This document shows positions 7,865 to 16,700 of a stretch of DNA of 32,881 nt, piece after piece. The position numbers and the translations under genes are program-made. Positions within the stretch are counted from its first letter, which is position 1. Each line of letters starts with the position of its first letter. The DNA is from Nitrospira sp. (GTDB lineage Bacteria > Nitrospirota > Nitrospiria > Nitrospirales > Nitrospiraceae), in assembly GCA_005239465.1 (NCBI GenBank), contig SPAW01000062.1, positions 1-32,881 on the forward strand, written 5' to 3'. The notes under the pieces were generated by a model. The model was not told the origin of the DNA and searched no databases. It was given only the letters and a program-made list of their open reading frames with translations.

Positions 7865-9544
7865 ATGCTCACTGAGCTGCGCATCACCAATTTTGCCGTT
7901 CTTGAGCAGCTCAGTCTGAGCGTCGACTCAGGATTTACTGTTGTGACTGGAGAGACAGGAGCCGGCAAATCGCTCCTGATCGACGCCATCGCCCTCCTTG
8001 TTGGTGGCCGGGCTTCGAGCGACCAGATTCGGTTCGGTGAAGACGAAGCGCAACTCGAAGCCGCCTTCCAAATTCCACCTGACCATCCCATCCTCAAGCG
8101 GTTGCGCGCCCAAGAGATTCTTGGGCCGCATGATGCCCAACTCATCATCCGACGAGTGATTGCCCGATCAGGACGGAATCGGGTGTATCTCAATGGAGCG
8201 ATGAGCCCGGTCCACGTTCTGGAAAAATTCGGGGGCACGCTCGTCGATATTCACGGCCAGCACGACCAACAATCCTTGCTTTCCATCACGACTCAGCTCG
8301 ACGTGCTGGATGCGTTTGGTCGTCTCCAGGAATTGCGGGGGCAGTATCAAGCGGCCTATGGTGATTGGACGCGATTCCGTCAGGAACGCGCCGAGCTTGC
8401 CCTACAGATCCAGCAGGGGGCGCAGCGCGAAGACTACCTGAAATTTCTGCGGCAGGAGTTGGACGACGCTGCATTTCGCCTTGGAGAGGAAGAGTCGCTG
8501 CAGAGTGAGCGGCGCCGGTTGGGATCATCGCGTCGATTGGGTGAGTTAGCGTCAGAGGCTCAAGAACGGATACAGGCCGACAGTTACGGGATCTTGCCCA
8601 ACCTGGCGCTGATGGAGCGGGCATTGGGAGAACTCGCTCAGATTGATCCTGAGATGCAGGGAGCCGGTCGGCTTGCAGCTGATGCGAAAGTGCTCTTGAG
8701 GGAGGTAGCGGATTGCCTTCGCGGTTACGCCGATCGCTTGGATACCGATCCCATGCGATTGGCTGCGATCGAAGATCGATTGGCCGTGATTCAGAAACTG
8801 AAGAAGAAATACGGTGGAACCGATGAGGCCGTCCTAGAGACCCACTGCCGAGTGCGGGAAGAACTTGAACGCCTCCAGCACTCGGATGAACAGCTTGAAC
8901 AATGTGATCGTCAGATTCGTGAGCAGCAGCAGAAGGTTTCTCGGTTGGCACGGCAGCTCTCCATAAAGCGGACGGAAGCAGCCAGGCGGATGACGAAAAT
9001 GGTGCGCCAGGAACTCGACGCACTCAAGATGGGGCAGACGCAGTTCCTGATTCAGATTGTCACGAGTGAAGGCGATGACGCCTATGGCGCTGATGGGGCG
9101 GATCGCGCCGAGTTTTTACTTTCAGCCAATGTGGGTGAGCCGCTGAAGCCGATTTCTCGCGTCGTATCCGGGGGGGAATTGTCTCGGGTGATGTTGGCGC
9201 TGAAGTCTGTCCTCGCCGATGTCGACCAAGTGCCGGTGCTTATTTTCGATGAGATCGACACCGGTGTCGGAGGGGCCGTTGCGGCTGCGATTGGGAAACG
9301 GCTGCGGGCCCTGGGGCAGTTTCATCAAGTGTTCTGCATCACCCACCTGCCGCAGGTGGCTTCCCAAGCCCAACACCACTTGTGTGTGGAAAAGTCGCAG
9401 GTGAAGGATCGGACGGTGACGACGGTGCGTTCGTTGAGCGGCATGGGTCGGGAAAGCGAGATTGCGCGCATGCTCGGAGGGGAGACGGTTACCAAGAAGA
9501 TTCGAGAGACCGCAGCGGAACTGATTGCTGAACCCCATGACTAA
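7865..9544 (+). CDS. recN: DNA repair ATPase RecN
   Basis: RecN is an SMC-like protein that acts at DNA double-strand breaks. The N-terminal ATPase half holds the Walker A motif GETGAGKS (about residues 30-37) and the RecN-typical DIHGQHDQQSLL. The middle (about 160-380) is Gln/Glu/Arg-rich coiled coil. The C-terminal half has the ABC signature VSGGELSRVMLALKS and Walker B LIFDEIDTGVGG, then the ITHLPQVAS switch. At 559 residues it is full length. It sits directly after trxA and converges on the HD-GYP gene, with only 19 bases between the two stop codons and no terminator hairpin visible there. No strong ribosome-binding site precedes the ATG. Confidence 0.96.
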   Translation: MLTELRITNFAVLEQLSLSVDSGFTVVTGETGAGKSLLIDAIALLVGGRASSDQIRFGEDEAQLEAAFQIPPDHPILKRLRAQEILGPHDAQLIIRRVIARSGRNRVYLNGAMSPVHVLEKFGGTLVDIHGQHDQQSLLSITTQLDVLDAFGRLQELRGQYQAAYGDWTRFRQERAELALQIQQGAQREDYLKFLRQELDDAAFRLGEEESLQSERRRLGSSRRLGELASEAQERIQADSYGILPNLALMERALGELAQIDPEMQGAGRLAADAKVLLREVADCLRGYADRLDTDPMRLAAIEDRLAVIQKLKKKYGGTDEAVLETHCRVREELERLQHSDEQLEQCDRQIREQQQKVSRLARQLSIKRTEAARRMTKMVRQELDALKMGQTQFLIQIVTSEGDDAYGADGADRAEFLLSANVGEPLKPISRVVSGGELSRVMLALKSVLADVDQVPVLIFDEIDTGVGGAVAAAIGKRLRALGQFHQVFCITHLPQVASQAQHHLCVEKSQVKDRTVTTVRSLSGMGRESEIARMLGGETVTKKIRETAAELIAEPHD

Positions 9545-9563
9545 CCGGGCTGAGAGAAGGAAG

Positions 9564-10724
9564 TTACGTTTCTGGAACACTGCTCGGAGAGGCTGCAATG
9601 GCCATGGCGGGGAGTGAGGCCTTGCATTCGTTCATCACTCGAGTAAAGAGGTCCGTCAGCATCGGGTCGAAGTGCGTATGAGACTGAAGCGAAATCTGGC
9701 GGATCGCATCGTCAATCGACAACGGGGAACTACCAGGAGTTTCTGCTGTCAGATGGTCGAACGCTTGCGCAATGCAGACGATGCGGGACAGAAGGGGAAT
9801 ACCCTCGCCCTGGAGTCCGTGGGGATAGCCTTGCCCATCCCACCGCTCGTGATGGTACGATACAATCTGACCCACCTCAGCCGGTAACCCTAAAGGAAGA
9901 ATCATGCGAGCGCCCCTATCGGGGTGTTCCTTGCAAGCGGCCGCCTCGCCTGAGGGAAGCATCTGGTTGTCGGAAAATCTGTAAGCTGTCAGGCTGATTT
10001 GTCCAAAGTCGTGAAGAAACGCTCCCAAGGCCAAGGATTTTTGCTCGGCGATCGTGAGGTTGAGACGATTAGCCATCAATGTGGCGTAAAAGCTCACTCG
10101 GCTCGAATGATTCAGTAACTGCCGGTCTTTCGCTTCTAGTATGTCCGACAAGAGAGGGAGCAAGTCCTGATCTTCTTGATGAAGGGCAGCGTCGCTTTGT
10201 GCCTTCTTCCCGATTGAATAATAGCCGGCCTTGAGCGTTTGCCAGATATGTGTGCTGTCCTGTTCAGAGCCCCAGAGATCAGATGATGATTGAAGAATCT
10301 TGCGGATAAAGTCGAGCCGTTGCTTCTTCTCCAGGGTCTGGTTAATCAAAGTAATGAGCTCTGTCACGTTAAACGGTTTGAGCAAATAACCGGCAGCCCC
10401 ATGACGAAGGCCTTCCATGGCCGACTTCAGGCTCCCATATCCCGTAATGATGATGACTTCGATATCAGCATGATCGTGCTTGATATCCTGAAGAAGGTCC
10501 ATACCATGGCGATCCGGAAGCTTCTGATCAAGGGTGATGAGATCGATCTGCTGTTCGCTCAGAATTTCGAGAGCCGCTTTGGCATTTTCTGCTGAGCGAA
10601 TGTCGAAAAAGGGACGGAGAATGACTTTGAGGGCGTCGCGAGGGCCTGCTTCGTCGTCTACGACGAGCACGGTTGGCTTTGCCTTTGTCGATTCAGGTGT
10701 CGCTGCCATGCTCATAGTGGTCAT
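9564..10724 (-). CDS. Response regulator with receiver and HD-GYP-type domain (altered core)
   Basis: Residues 17-130 form a normal receiver: acidic pair Asp23/Asp24, phospho-acceptor Asp66 in DLITLDQKLP, Thr94 and Lys116. Residues about 195-365 are an HD-GYP domain, the family that hydrolyses c-di-GMP in RpfG-like regulators: NHSSRV with His206, LHDFGQ with His238-Asp239, His267, and HHERWDGQGYP with His291-His292. Two positions are unusual. The HDxGK lysine is Gln241, and the first Asp of the usual DxxDAL motif is Gln320 (IAQAFDHL), so catalysis may be weakened or lost. Several Met codons cluster at the start (10724, 10715, 10709), so the exact start is uncertain. It lies 194 bases downstream of the sigma-54 regulator on the same strand and probably belongs to that signalling block. 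Confidence 0.88.
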   Translation of the reverse strand: MTTMSMAATPESTKAKPTVLVVDDEAGPRDALKVILRPFFDIRSAENAKAALEILSEQQIDLITLDQKLPDRHGMDLLQDIKHDHADIEVIIITGYGSLKSAMEGLRHGAAGYLLKPFNVTELITLINQTLEKKQRLDFIRKILQSSSDLWGSEQDSTHIWQTLKAGYYSIGKKAQSDAALHQEDQDLLPLLSDILEAKDRQLLNHSSRVSFYATLMANRLNLTIAEQKSLALGAFLHDFGQISLTAYRFSDNQMLPSGEAAACKEHPDRGARMILPLGLPAEVGQIVSYHHERWDGQGYPHGLQGEGIPLLSRIVCIAQAFDHLTAETPGSSPLSIDDAIRQISLQSHTHFDPMLTDLFTRVMNECKASLPAMAIAASPSSVPET

Positions 10725-10808
10725 CTACCCCTAAATACGTATTCTGTCAAGCAATTCTCATTCCTTTTCGAGGAGTTAGGGAGTGGGTGTCAATAGGAAG
10801 GGGCGAGT

Positions 10809-10861
10809 CTACGTAGTGTAACTATATGTAGTTCATACTAACGTTTGACTACATATTCTAC
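10809..10861 (-). promoter_or_regulatory. Cluster of CTAC/GTAG words with a 9-base inverted repeat; possible operator
   Basis: A perfect inverted repeat has arms at 10824-10832 and 10848-10856 (ATATGTAGT / ACTACATAT, 15-base spacer). The palindrome CTACGTAG lies just before it and a further CTAC word just after. The cluster is AT-rich against the GC-rich surroundings and sits about 100 bases upstream of the HD-GYP gene. It looks like a regulator binding site; the binder is unknown. Confidence 0.45.
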
Positions 10862-10918
10862 TGCGTGGGTTGAAACTAATTGAGTGGGATAAATCACGCA
10901 ACCAATTGAAGAGGTGTG

Positions 10919-12349
10919 TTATTCCTGCACTGCCGGCTCCGGCTCTTGGCTGGCGGCATTATCTGGACGGCCAATGCCAAGAGTATCCATGCGATATTTC
11001 AGCATGCGGCGGCTGATCCCGAGTAGATTGGCGGCGTGAGTCTGCACGTAGTTGGTTCGCTTCAGCGCATCAAGAATGATCTCCCGCTCGAACTCCATCA
11101 CCGCTTTCTCTAGAGACATTCGCCCGGCCAGGGTGTCGTCGCGGAGTGAAGATGATCGGGAATCACTCTTGAGGATCGTGGGCAAATGCTCCGGCGTGAT
11201 CTGGGCGGCATGTTGTGACCAGATGAAGGCCTGCTCGATGATGTTCTCCATCTCACGGACATTGCCCGGCCACGGGTAGCGCGTGAGGAGTTCCAGCGCG
11301 TCTTTTCCAAGCTCAATGGGCGGGCGCTTTTCTTCTTCTACTCGCTTGGCGAGGAAATGTTTGGCAAGGAGCGGAACGTCCTCGCCTCGCTCACGAAGCG
11401 GAGGGAGGTAGAGTGCGATCACATTGATGCGATAATACAAGTCTTCGCGGAATTGTCCCTTCCGGACGAGTTCATCAAGGTTCTTATTCGACGCAGCGAC
11501 GATGCGCACGTCGACTTTGATCGATTGGACGCCCCCGATTCTGGTGAACTCGCGTTCTTGCAGCACCCGGAGCAGCTTCGCTTGCGTCATGGGGCTGAGA
11601 TCACCGATTTCGTCGAGGAAGAGGGTCCCGCTGTTGGCCAGTTCAAACTGTCCCACGCGACGCGCTGTGGCATCCGTAAACGAGCCCTTTTCATGGCCGA
11701 ATAATTCGCTTTCGATCAGTGTTTCAGGCAATGCCGCGCAGTTCAGCGCGATAAACGGTCGATCTCGTCGCGAACTGTTGTAGTGCAAGGCTTTTGCAAC
11801 CAACTCCTTGCCCGTTCCGCTTTCTCCGGTAATCAGGACGGTCGTGCGACTGTCTGACACCTGCTCAATTTTCGCGTAGATTTCCTGCATGCCCTGGCTT
11901 TTCCCGATCAGATTGTGAAAGGCATAGCGCTGGAGGACTTGGGCCCGTAGCCGTTTGACTTCGCGTTCCAACTCCAGGGAATTCAATGCACGATCGACGA
12001 CGATGCGCAATTCTTCGACCTCGAAGGGTTTCGACAGGTAATCCGCCGCTCCGAGCTTCATCGCATCGACGGCGGTCTTGACGGACTTGGTGCCCGTCAG
12101 CATGATGACCGGTGTCATCTTGTTTTCCGAGCGCAGGGTTTGCAAGACTGCCAGTCCGTCGGTTCCCGGAAGAATCACGTCGAGCAGGACCAGATCCGGC
12201 CCTTCCTTCCGAAACACATCGAGCCCTTCCTGCGCATCGGCTGCCTGGAAAATGTCGTAGGAAGGTTCCAGAACCATCTTGAGAGAGGTACGTACTCGCG
12301 CATCGTCGTCGATTAAGAGGACTCGTTTCTTCGTAGTCGAAATATCCAC
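10919..12349 (-). CDS. NtrC-family sigma-54-dependent response regulator
   Basis: A 476-residue activator with three parts. The receiver (8-125) has the phospho-acceptor Asp57 (DLVLLDVILP) and the conserved Lys in SKPF. The AAA+ domain (about 145-380) has Walker A GESGTGKE (175-182), LFLDEIGDL as Walker B, and RVLQEREFTRIGG. The C-terminal Fis-type helix-turn-helix includes HAANLLGISRRMLKYRM. The sigma-54 contact loop, usually GAFTGA, reads GSFTDA (222-227), a Gly-to-Asp change in a functionally sensitive loop. The start is GTG, chosen because AGGAG lies five bases upstream. Its kinase gene ends 17 bases before this start, so the two form a kinase-regulator pair. Confidence 0.94.
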   Translation of the reverse strand: MDISTTKKRVLLIDDDARVRTSLKMVLEPSYDIFQAADAQEGLDVFRKEGPDLVLLDVILPGTDGLAVLQTLRSENKMTPVIMLTGTKSVKTAVDAMKLGAADYLSKPFEVEELRIVVDRALNSLELEREVKRLRAQVLQRYAFHNLIGKSQGMQEIYAKIEQVSDSRTTVLITGESGTGKELVAKALHYNSSRRDRPFIALNCAALPETLIESELFGHEKGSFTDATARRVGQFELANSGTLFLDEIGDLSPMTQAKLLRVLQEREFTRIGGVQSIKVDVRIVAASNKNLDELVRKGQFREDLYYRINVIALYLPPLRERGEDVPLLAKHFLAKRVEEEKRPPIELGKDALELLTRYPWPGNVREMENIIEQAFIWSQHAAQITPEHLPTILKSDSRSSSLRDDTLAGRMSLEKAVMEFEREIILDALKRTNYVQTHAANLLGISRRMLKYRMDTLGIGRPDNAASQEPEPAVQE

Positions 12350-12366
12350 CGCGCTCCTATTTCATG

Positions 12367-13641
12367 TCAGGTGAGGGACGGAAGATTGATGCGAAATGTC
12401 GTACCAACCCCTTCCGTACTCTGCACTTGAATCTCACCCTGGTGCTCTCGAATGATCTGATGGGCGATGGTCAGCCCTAATCCCGTTCCTTCGTTCTCTC
12501 CGCTCGTGTGCTTGGTGGTAAAGAACGGATCGAAGATGTGTTCGAGATTGGCGGCTGAGATGCCTTGCCCCGTATCCTCAATTACGATTTGAACCCAGGC
12601 GTTGCCTTCCGGCTTCATGAGCTTATTAGTCCTGACCCGAAGGGTACCGCCTCGTTCCCCGATGGCGTCCATCGCGTTCAGGAGCAAGTTCAAGAGAACC
12701 TGTTTTATTTGTTGCCGATCTAACATGGCACGAGGAAGCTCAGACGCCAACTCTTTTTCAATCTTGATCCTCAGGCTGTCCGCCTTGACCTCGATGAAAT
12801 AGAGACAGGACGACACGATGTCGTTCAAATCTTCGTCCGTCAGTTTGGGCTCCATGTAACGGGCATAGTCGAGAATCTCCCGGATCAAACGCTCGATTCT
12901 ATGGACGTCGTCGAGCACCACTCGGCTGAAATCTCGAATAAATTCAATATCATCCTTTCGTTCAGGGGCGAGTTGAATGAAGGTCTTGATCGAGGTCAGG
13001 GGGTTTCGGATTTCATGGGCGAAGCCTCCGGCGATGATTTCCAAGGAGCGTAAACGATCAGTCCGTCGCATCAGGGTTTGCGACTGGTGAAGATCCTCGT
13101 ATACCAAGATGGAGTCCAACGCGTTGGCGGCGCTCTGCGCCATGGCCGTCAGGAGTTCCATGCTATCGGGGTCGGTACAGTTTGTTGCTGGCTCTGATTG
13201 AAGCAAGACGAACGCGACCAATCTTCCCCTATTGACGAGCGGGATGGCAAGACTGCTGCACAGATCTTTGAGCATGTTTGACAGCGCATCATTCAAGGCT
13301 TTCGAATGTATGCCATCAGCGAAAATGGACCTGTCGAGAATCTGGTGGTGCTGGGCAAGTTGGTGCACAAGGGGGTGATCGAGAGGAATAACGGGCGGTG
13401 CTGATTGCGTATGGTCCGAACCCTGTGCGACGAGGCGACGAAAACGTTCGCGTTCACGCTCGACGAGATAGAGGGAGCCCTGCTGATACCGCACGACTTC
13501 AGATAGTCCCGAAAGAATACGTTCGGCAATCACGGAGAGACTCGTGATGTGCCCCATGTCCCGGGCAAACTGTGTGAGGCGTTGGAGCGATTCTGCGCCT
13601 GATTGGGTAGCCACCATCTGTGGAGAAGCACGGTCCGTCAT
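12367..13641 (-). CDS. Soluble GAF-domain sensor histidine kinase
   Basis: A 424-residue cytoplasmic kinase with no membrane segments. Residues about 30-180 are a GAF-type sensor domain (AERILSGLSEVVRYQQGSLYLV at the start). The dimerisation/phospho-acceptor helix has His209 in GFAHEIRNPLTSIK. The ATPase domain shows the N-box LLNLLLNAMDAI, DTGQGI, the FFTTKHTSGENEGTGLGL segment and a normal end. All catalytic boxes are intact, so it should be an active kinase. Its gene lies directly before the sigma-54 regulator at 10919-12349, its likely partner, and 117 bases after the large multidomain protein on the same strand. What the GAF domain senses cannot be seen. Confidence 0.94.
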   Translation of the reverse strand: MTDRASPQMVATQSGAESLQRLTQFARDMGHITSLSVIAERILSGLSEVVRYQQGSLYLVERERERFRRLVAQGSDHTQSAPPVIPLDHPLVHQLAQHHQILDRSIFADGIHSKALNDALSNMLKDLCSSLAIPLVNRGRLVAFVLLQSEPATNCTDPDSMELLTAMAQSAANALDSILVYEDLHQSQTLMRRTDRLRSLEIIAGGFAHEIRNPLTSIKTFIQLAPERKDDIEFIRDFSRVVLDDVHRIERLIREILDYARYMEPKLTDEDLNDIVSSCLYFIEVKADSLRIKIEKELASELPRAMLDRQQIKQVLLNLLLNAMDAIGERGGTLRVRTNKLMKPEGNAWVQIVIEDTGQGISAANLEHIFDPFFTTKHTSGENEGTGLGLTIAHQIIREHQGEIQVQSTEGVGTTFRINLPSLT

Positions 13642-13655
13642 AGAGACTTAGGGAT

Positions 13656-13669
13656 GGCGATCGATCGCC
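13656..13669. promoter_or_regulatory. Perfect 14-base palindrome upstream of the histidine-kinase start
   Basis: GGCGATCGATCGCC is a perfect palindrome ending 14 bases before the kinase start codon. It could be an operator or just a GATC-rich word, which is common in this genome. A second small palindrome, GTTACGTAAT-like, lies at about 13678-13687. Confidence 0.3.
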
Positions 13670-13758
13670 TCATGCTGTTACGTAATTACTGTTATCGAAG
13701 TTGGCGGTGCGGGGAATACGACCGTCACCAGGGGGGAGTATACACGGCGAGCATAGTT

Positions 13759-16700
13759 TCAGCCAGCGGAATTGGCCTTCTGGGCAACGGCGAGAAGAAG
13801 TTGGCTGTCGAGGACGGGGACGATCCGAAGCGGGCGAGCGCCGGCATGGACCAGGAGGCGAGCCAGTTCATTCCGTTCATAGCTATGAAGGAGGCCATGG
13901 CGAATGGCTTCACGCAGGCGGCCAAAGTAGTGAAGGACGATCTGGGCGGGGGCGCTGAACTCGTCTTGACCCGCAGTTCGCAGGTGGCGGCGAAAGAGCG
14001 TCGAGAGATCGGTATGCGGTTGAAAACACGTCACGACGATCGTTCCCTCTGGGTGCAAAGCTTGAAGCGCCTGCCGGAGACTGTTGAGAGGAGAGGGGGT
14101 AAAGGGGAGGGAGAGGTGGTACAGGATACGTCCAATGGAATGTTCCACGAAAGGAAACGACGAGTCCCAGTCAGAGCGCAGCCATCTCGTCTCAACCAGT
14201 TGGGCGGAAGAGACGATCGCTGCGAATGTGGTGGCCAACTCACGAACAAATGTATGGACATATCGTTCCGCAACCTTCAGGGATTCATGGGACTGGTCAA
14301 GCCCGACGTAGTGGAGCGGACCGGCCGGCGGTCCGCTCTGGTGAGTCAACCGATACGCCTGGTTTGTCAGCATTACACGAGCAAGGTCGCTTTGCCCGCA
14401 GCCAATATCGAGGACCGTCATGCCTGATTCAAGAGGTAGGAGCTGCCGATAGAGTTCGTCCTCCAACGCCCAGTAGTCGGGCAGGTTTCCTAGTTGAGGG
14501 AGTTGGGCCAGACGAGCCACCCAGAGGGCGTCGCGTGTGGCCTGAGAGACATGGTGGCGAATGCGGATGCGTTCATGCTCCAGCTGCTGTTGGTGATGAA
14601 TGTCTCGCGCGGTCGGTTCGAGCATCTGGATCGATGGACGGTCGCCGGTCATGGTGGCTGAAATCTGCTTGAAGAACGTCCGAAACGCTGCGGTATGGCG
14701 CTCGTCGTGGGCACTGGATTCACAGGAGACATCAGCCTGTAGCGGCACAATGACCGGTGTAGTTCCCAGAGCGCGGAGGGCCTGGTCTAGAGGGCCGAAA
14801 GTGTGTTCAACGGGGCGATTCTTTCTGGGAGACGTAAGGATGATCGGCGGTGCAGCCAGTGCGGCGAGGTCAGTCGTCGTCGTGGCCAAGCCGGCATACT
14901 CTCCGGCGATTGCGTCGCTGACGAACTGGTCGAGGTTGACATTCAGACCCCAGAGGTTGGCGATGCCTCTTCGAAGGCCATGCCGGTAGTCCGTGATCAC
15001 ATCATGCCGGTAAGTGGTTGAGAGGGCGGTCTGTACATCGAGGACGGGATTCAGCAAGAGAAGATGACCGGCTGCTTGGCTCCGTGCCATGACTTTCAGA
15101 GCCACCCTCGCGGCGATGTCTTCGGCGAGGAGGGCCAGGGGGGCGGTCGGCCAGGTGGTGCGGACAAACTCCAAGACATGCTGGAGATCCACCTGCATGC
15201 TGCGCAGGGTGGTCTGCAGGGCGTCGCCATCGCTTTGGCCCACGTGATTCGTGTGGTCGTAGCGAAGCGCGCGGAAGCGATTGGCGGCCAGGTAAAACGA
15301 GAGCGGCAAGTAGTCGGTCTGTGTCTGTCCGAATCCAGGGACGATGACGACGATCGGAGTGCTGGGTGAGATTTGATGGCGGGCATGGTCATCCGTCACG
15401 GCAATGATCTGATGCCGTGCGTTTCGACATTCTCGTCTGGCGCTGACAATCAACGAGCGGCCAGCAATGCCTTCAAGATCCATAGAGGAACCGATGTGCT
15501 GCGCGACCACACGGTTGATCTCTCGCTCTGCGAAAGGCGTCAGTTGGACAAAGCGGATGCCGATGCGTTGTCCCGGCTGCGATGGACCAGGCTTCAGTTC
15601 GGATGGGACCGTGTGATCTGGAGTGGTCCAGATGATGCGAGCGGTCAGGATTGCTTCGAGTGCCTCCGGTTCATGCGTTCTCGGCTGATCGAGCGATCCA
15701 GTCGCAGAAAAGTGAAGCGCGATCACGTCGTCCACAATTCCTGGGGCCTGTCTCATTTGGAGGCAGGCGCCGCTGCGACCGAAATTTACGACAAGTCCCA
15801 GTGGTCGATGGGCAGTTGCGTCGAGCGATGGGGTATCGATGCGAACGGGCAGTGCGACGCGGACTCTCACGGCTTCGCGATGATCTATGCCTCGGAGATC
15901 TGTCTCCACGAAGGTCGGGGTGAGGTCAGCCGCATCATCAGGCAGCGAGAGCAGGGCTTCGACAGTCAAGGAGAGGGTGCGCTCGCGAGCCCCATCGATG
16001 AACGACGCCAGCACTTTCTGCTCGATGTCGTTTAGGGAGGTGAAGTTGAATGCGAGGCGCGAGTTCTGCGGTTCGGCGCTGGTCTGGCGCGGAGCTTCTC
16101 CGCGATCATGAGCGGTGGCTTGTAATTCCAACATCCCAACGGCGGTCTTGAGGATCACGTAGGCTGGCTGCTGTTCGAGTGATGGGAGCAGACCCTCAAC
16201 CACCAGTGCCGCTCCGCCCGGACCAAGATTTGTCACGGTTCCATCGCGCATCGCGTTACCAATTGTAATATGTGCTGGGAGATGGACGGCTGCCCGTATG
16301 TTGTTGCGGCGATCGGGCAGGGGCTGTGATGGTTGAGCAGTTGGAAGAGAGGTCGTCAATACGGCCGGCGCCGGAGTCTGAGGAAGCGTCAATGGTGATG
16401 GCTCTACCGATGTCGTTGCCGGAGAAACGGGAGGGCTCGGTGGAGTGAGGGGAGCGCGCGTCTCAGGTATGGGCCCCGCTGGAATCCAAATCTTGATGGA
16501 CAGCATGCCGCCGGCGGGGGCCAGGAAATCTAAACGACCTCCCAGTTGCTTTATCAATGCGTAAGCTTCAAAGAGATCGGCGGTTTCCTGGAGTGGTGGC
16601 CCCTGCTCCGTGGCGACGACATCGGTTTCCTCGAGATGGATTTCGACTTCAGCGGGAGGCATCGGTGGAAAGAGGGTCGGCACGGGCTCCATCCGAGCGC

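Noticed and set aside
9545-9563. Shared terminator between recN and the HD-GYP gene
   Set aside because: Only 19 bases separate the stop codons and no hairpin with a T-run is present.
13603-14427. Long plus-strand open frame (274 codons) opposite the multidomain gene
   Set aside because: It is antisense to the methyltransferase part, shows no motif, is rich in Arg/Gly/Ser as expected for a shadow of GC-rich coding DNA, and has no ribosome-binding site.
15373-16035. Second long plus-strand frame opposite the same gene
   Set aside because: Antisense shadow without motifs; the minus-strand frame has recognisable PilZ and LuxD-like motifs across this stretch.
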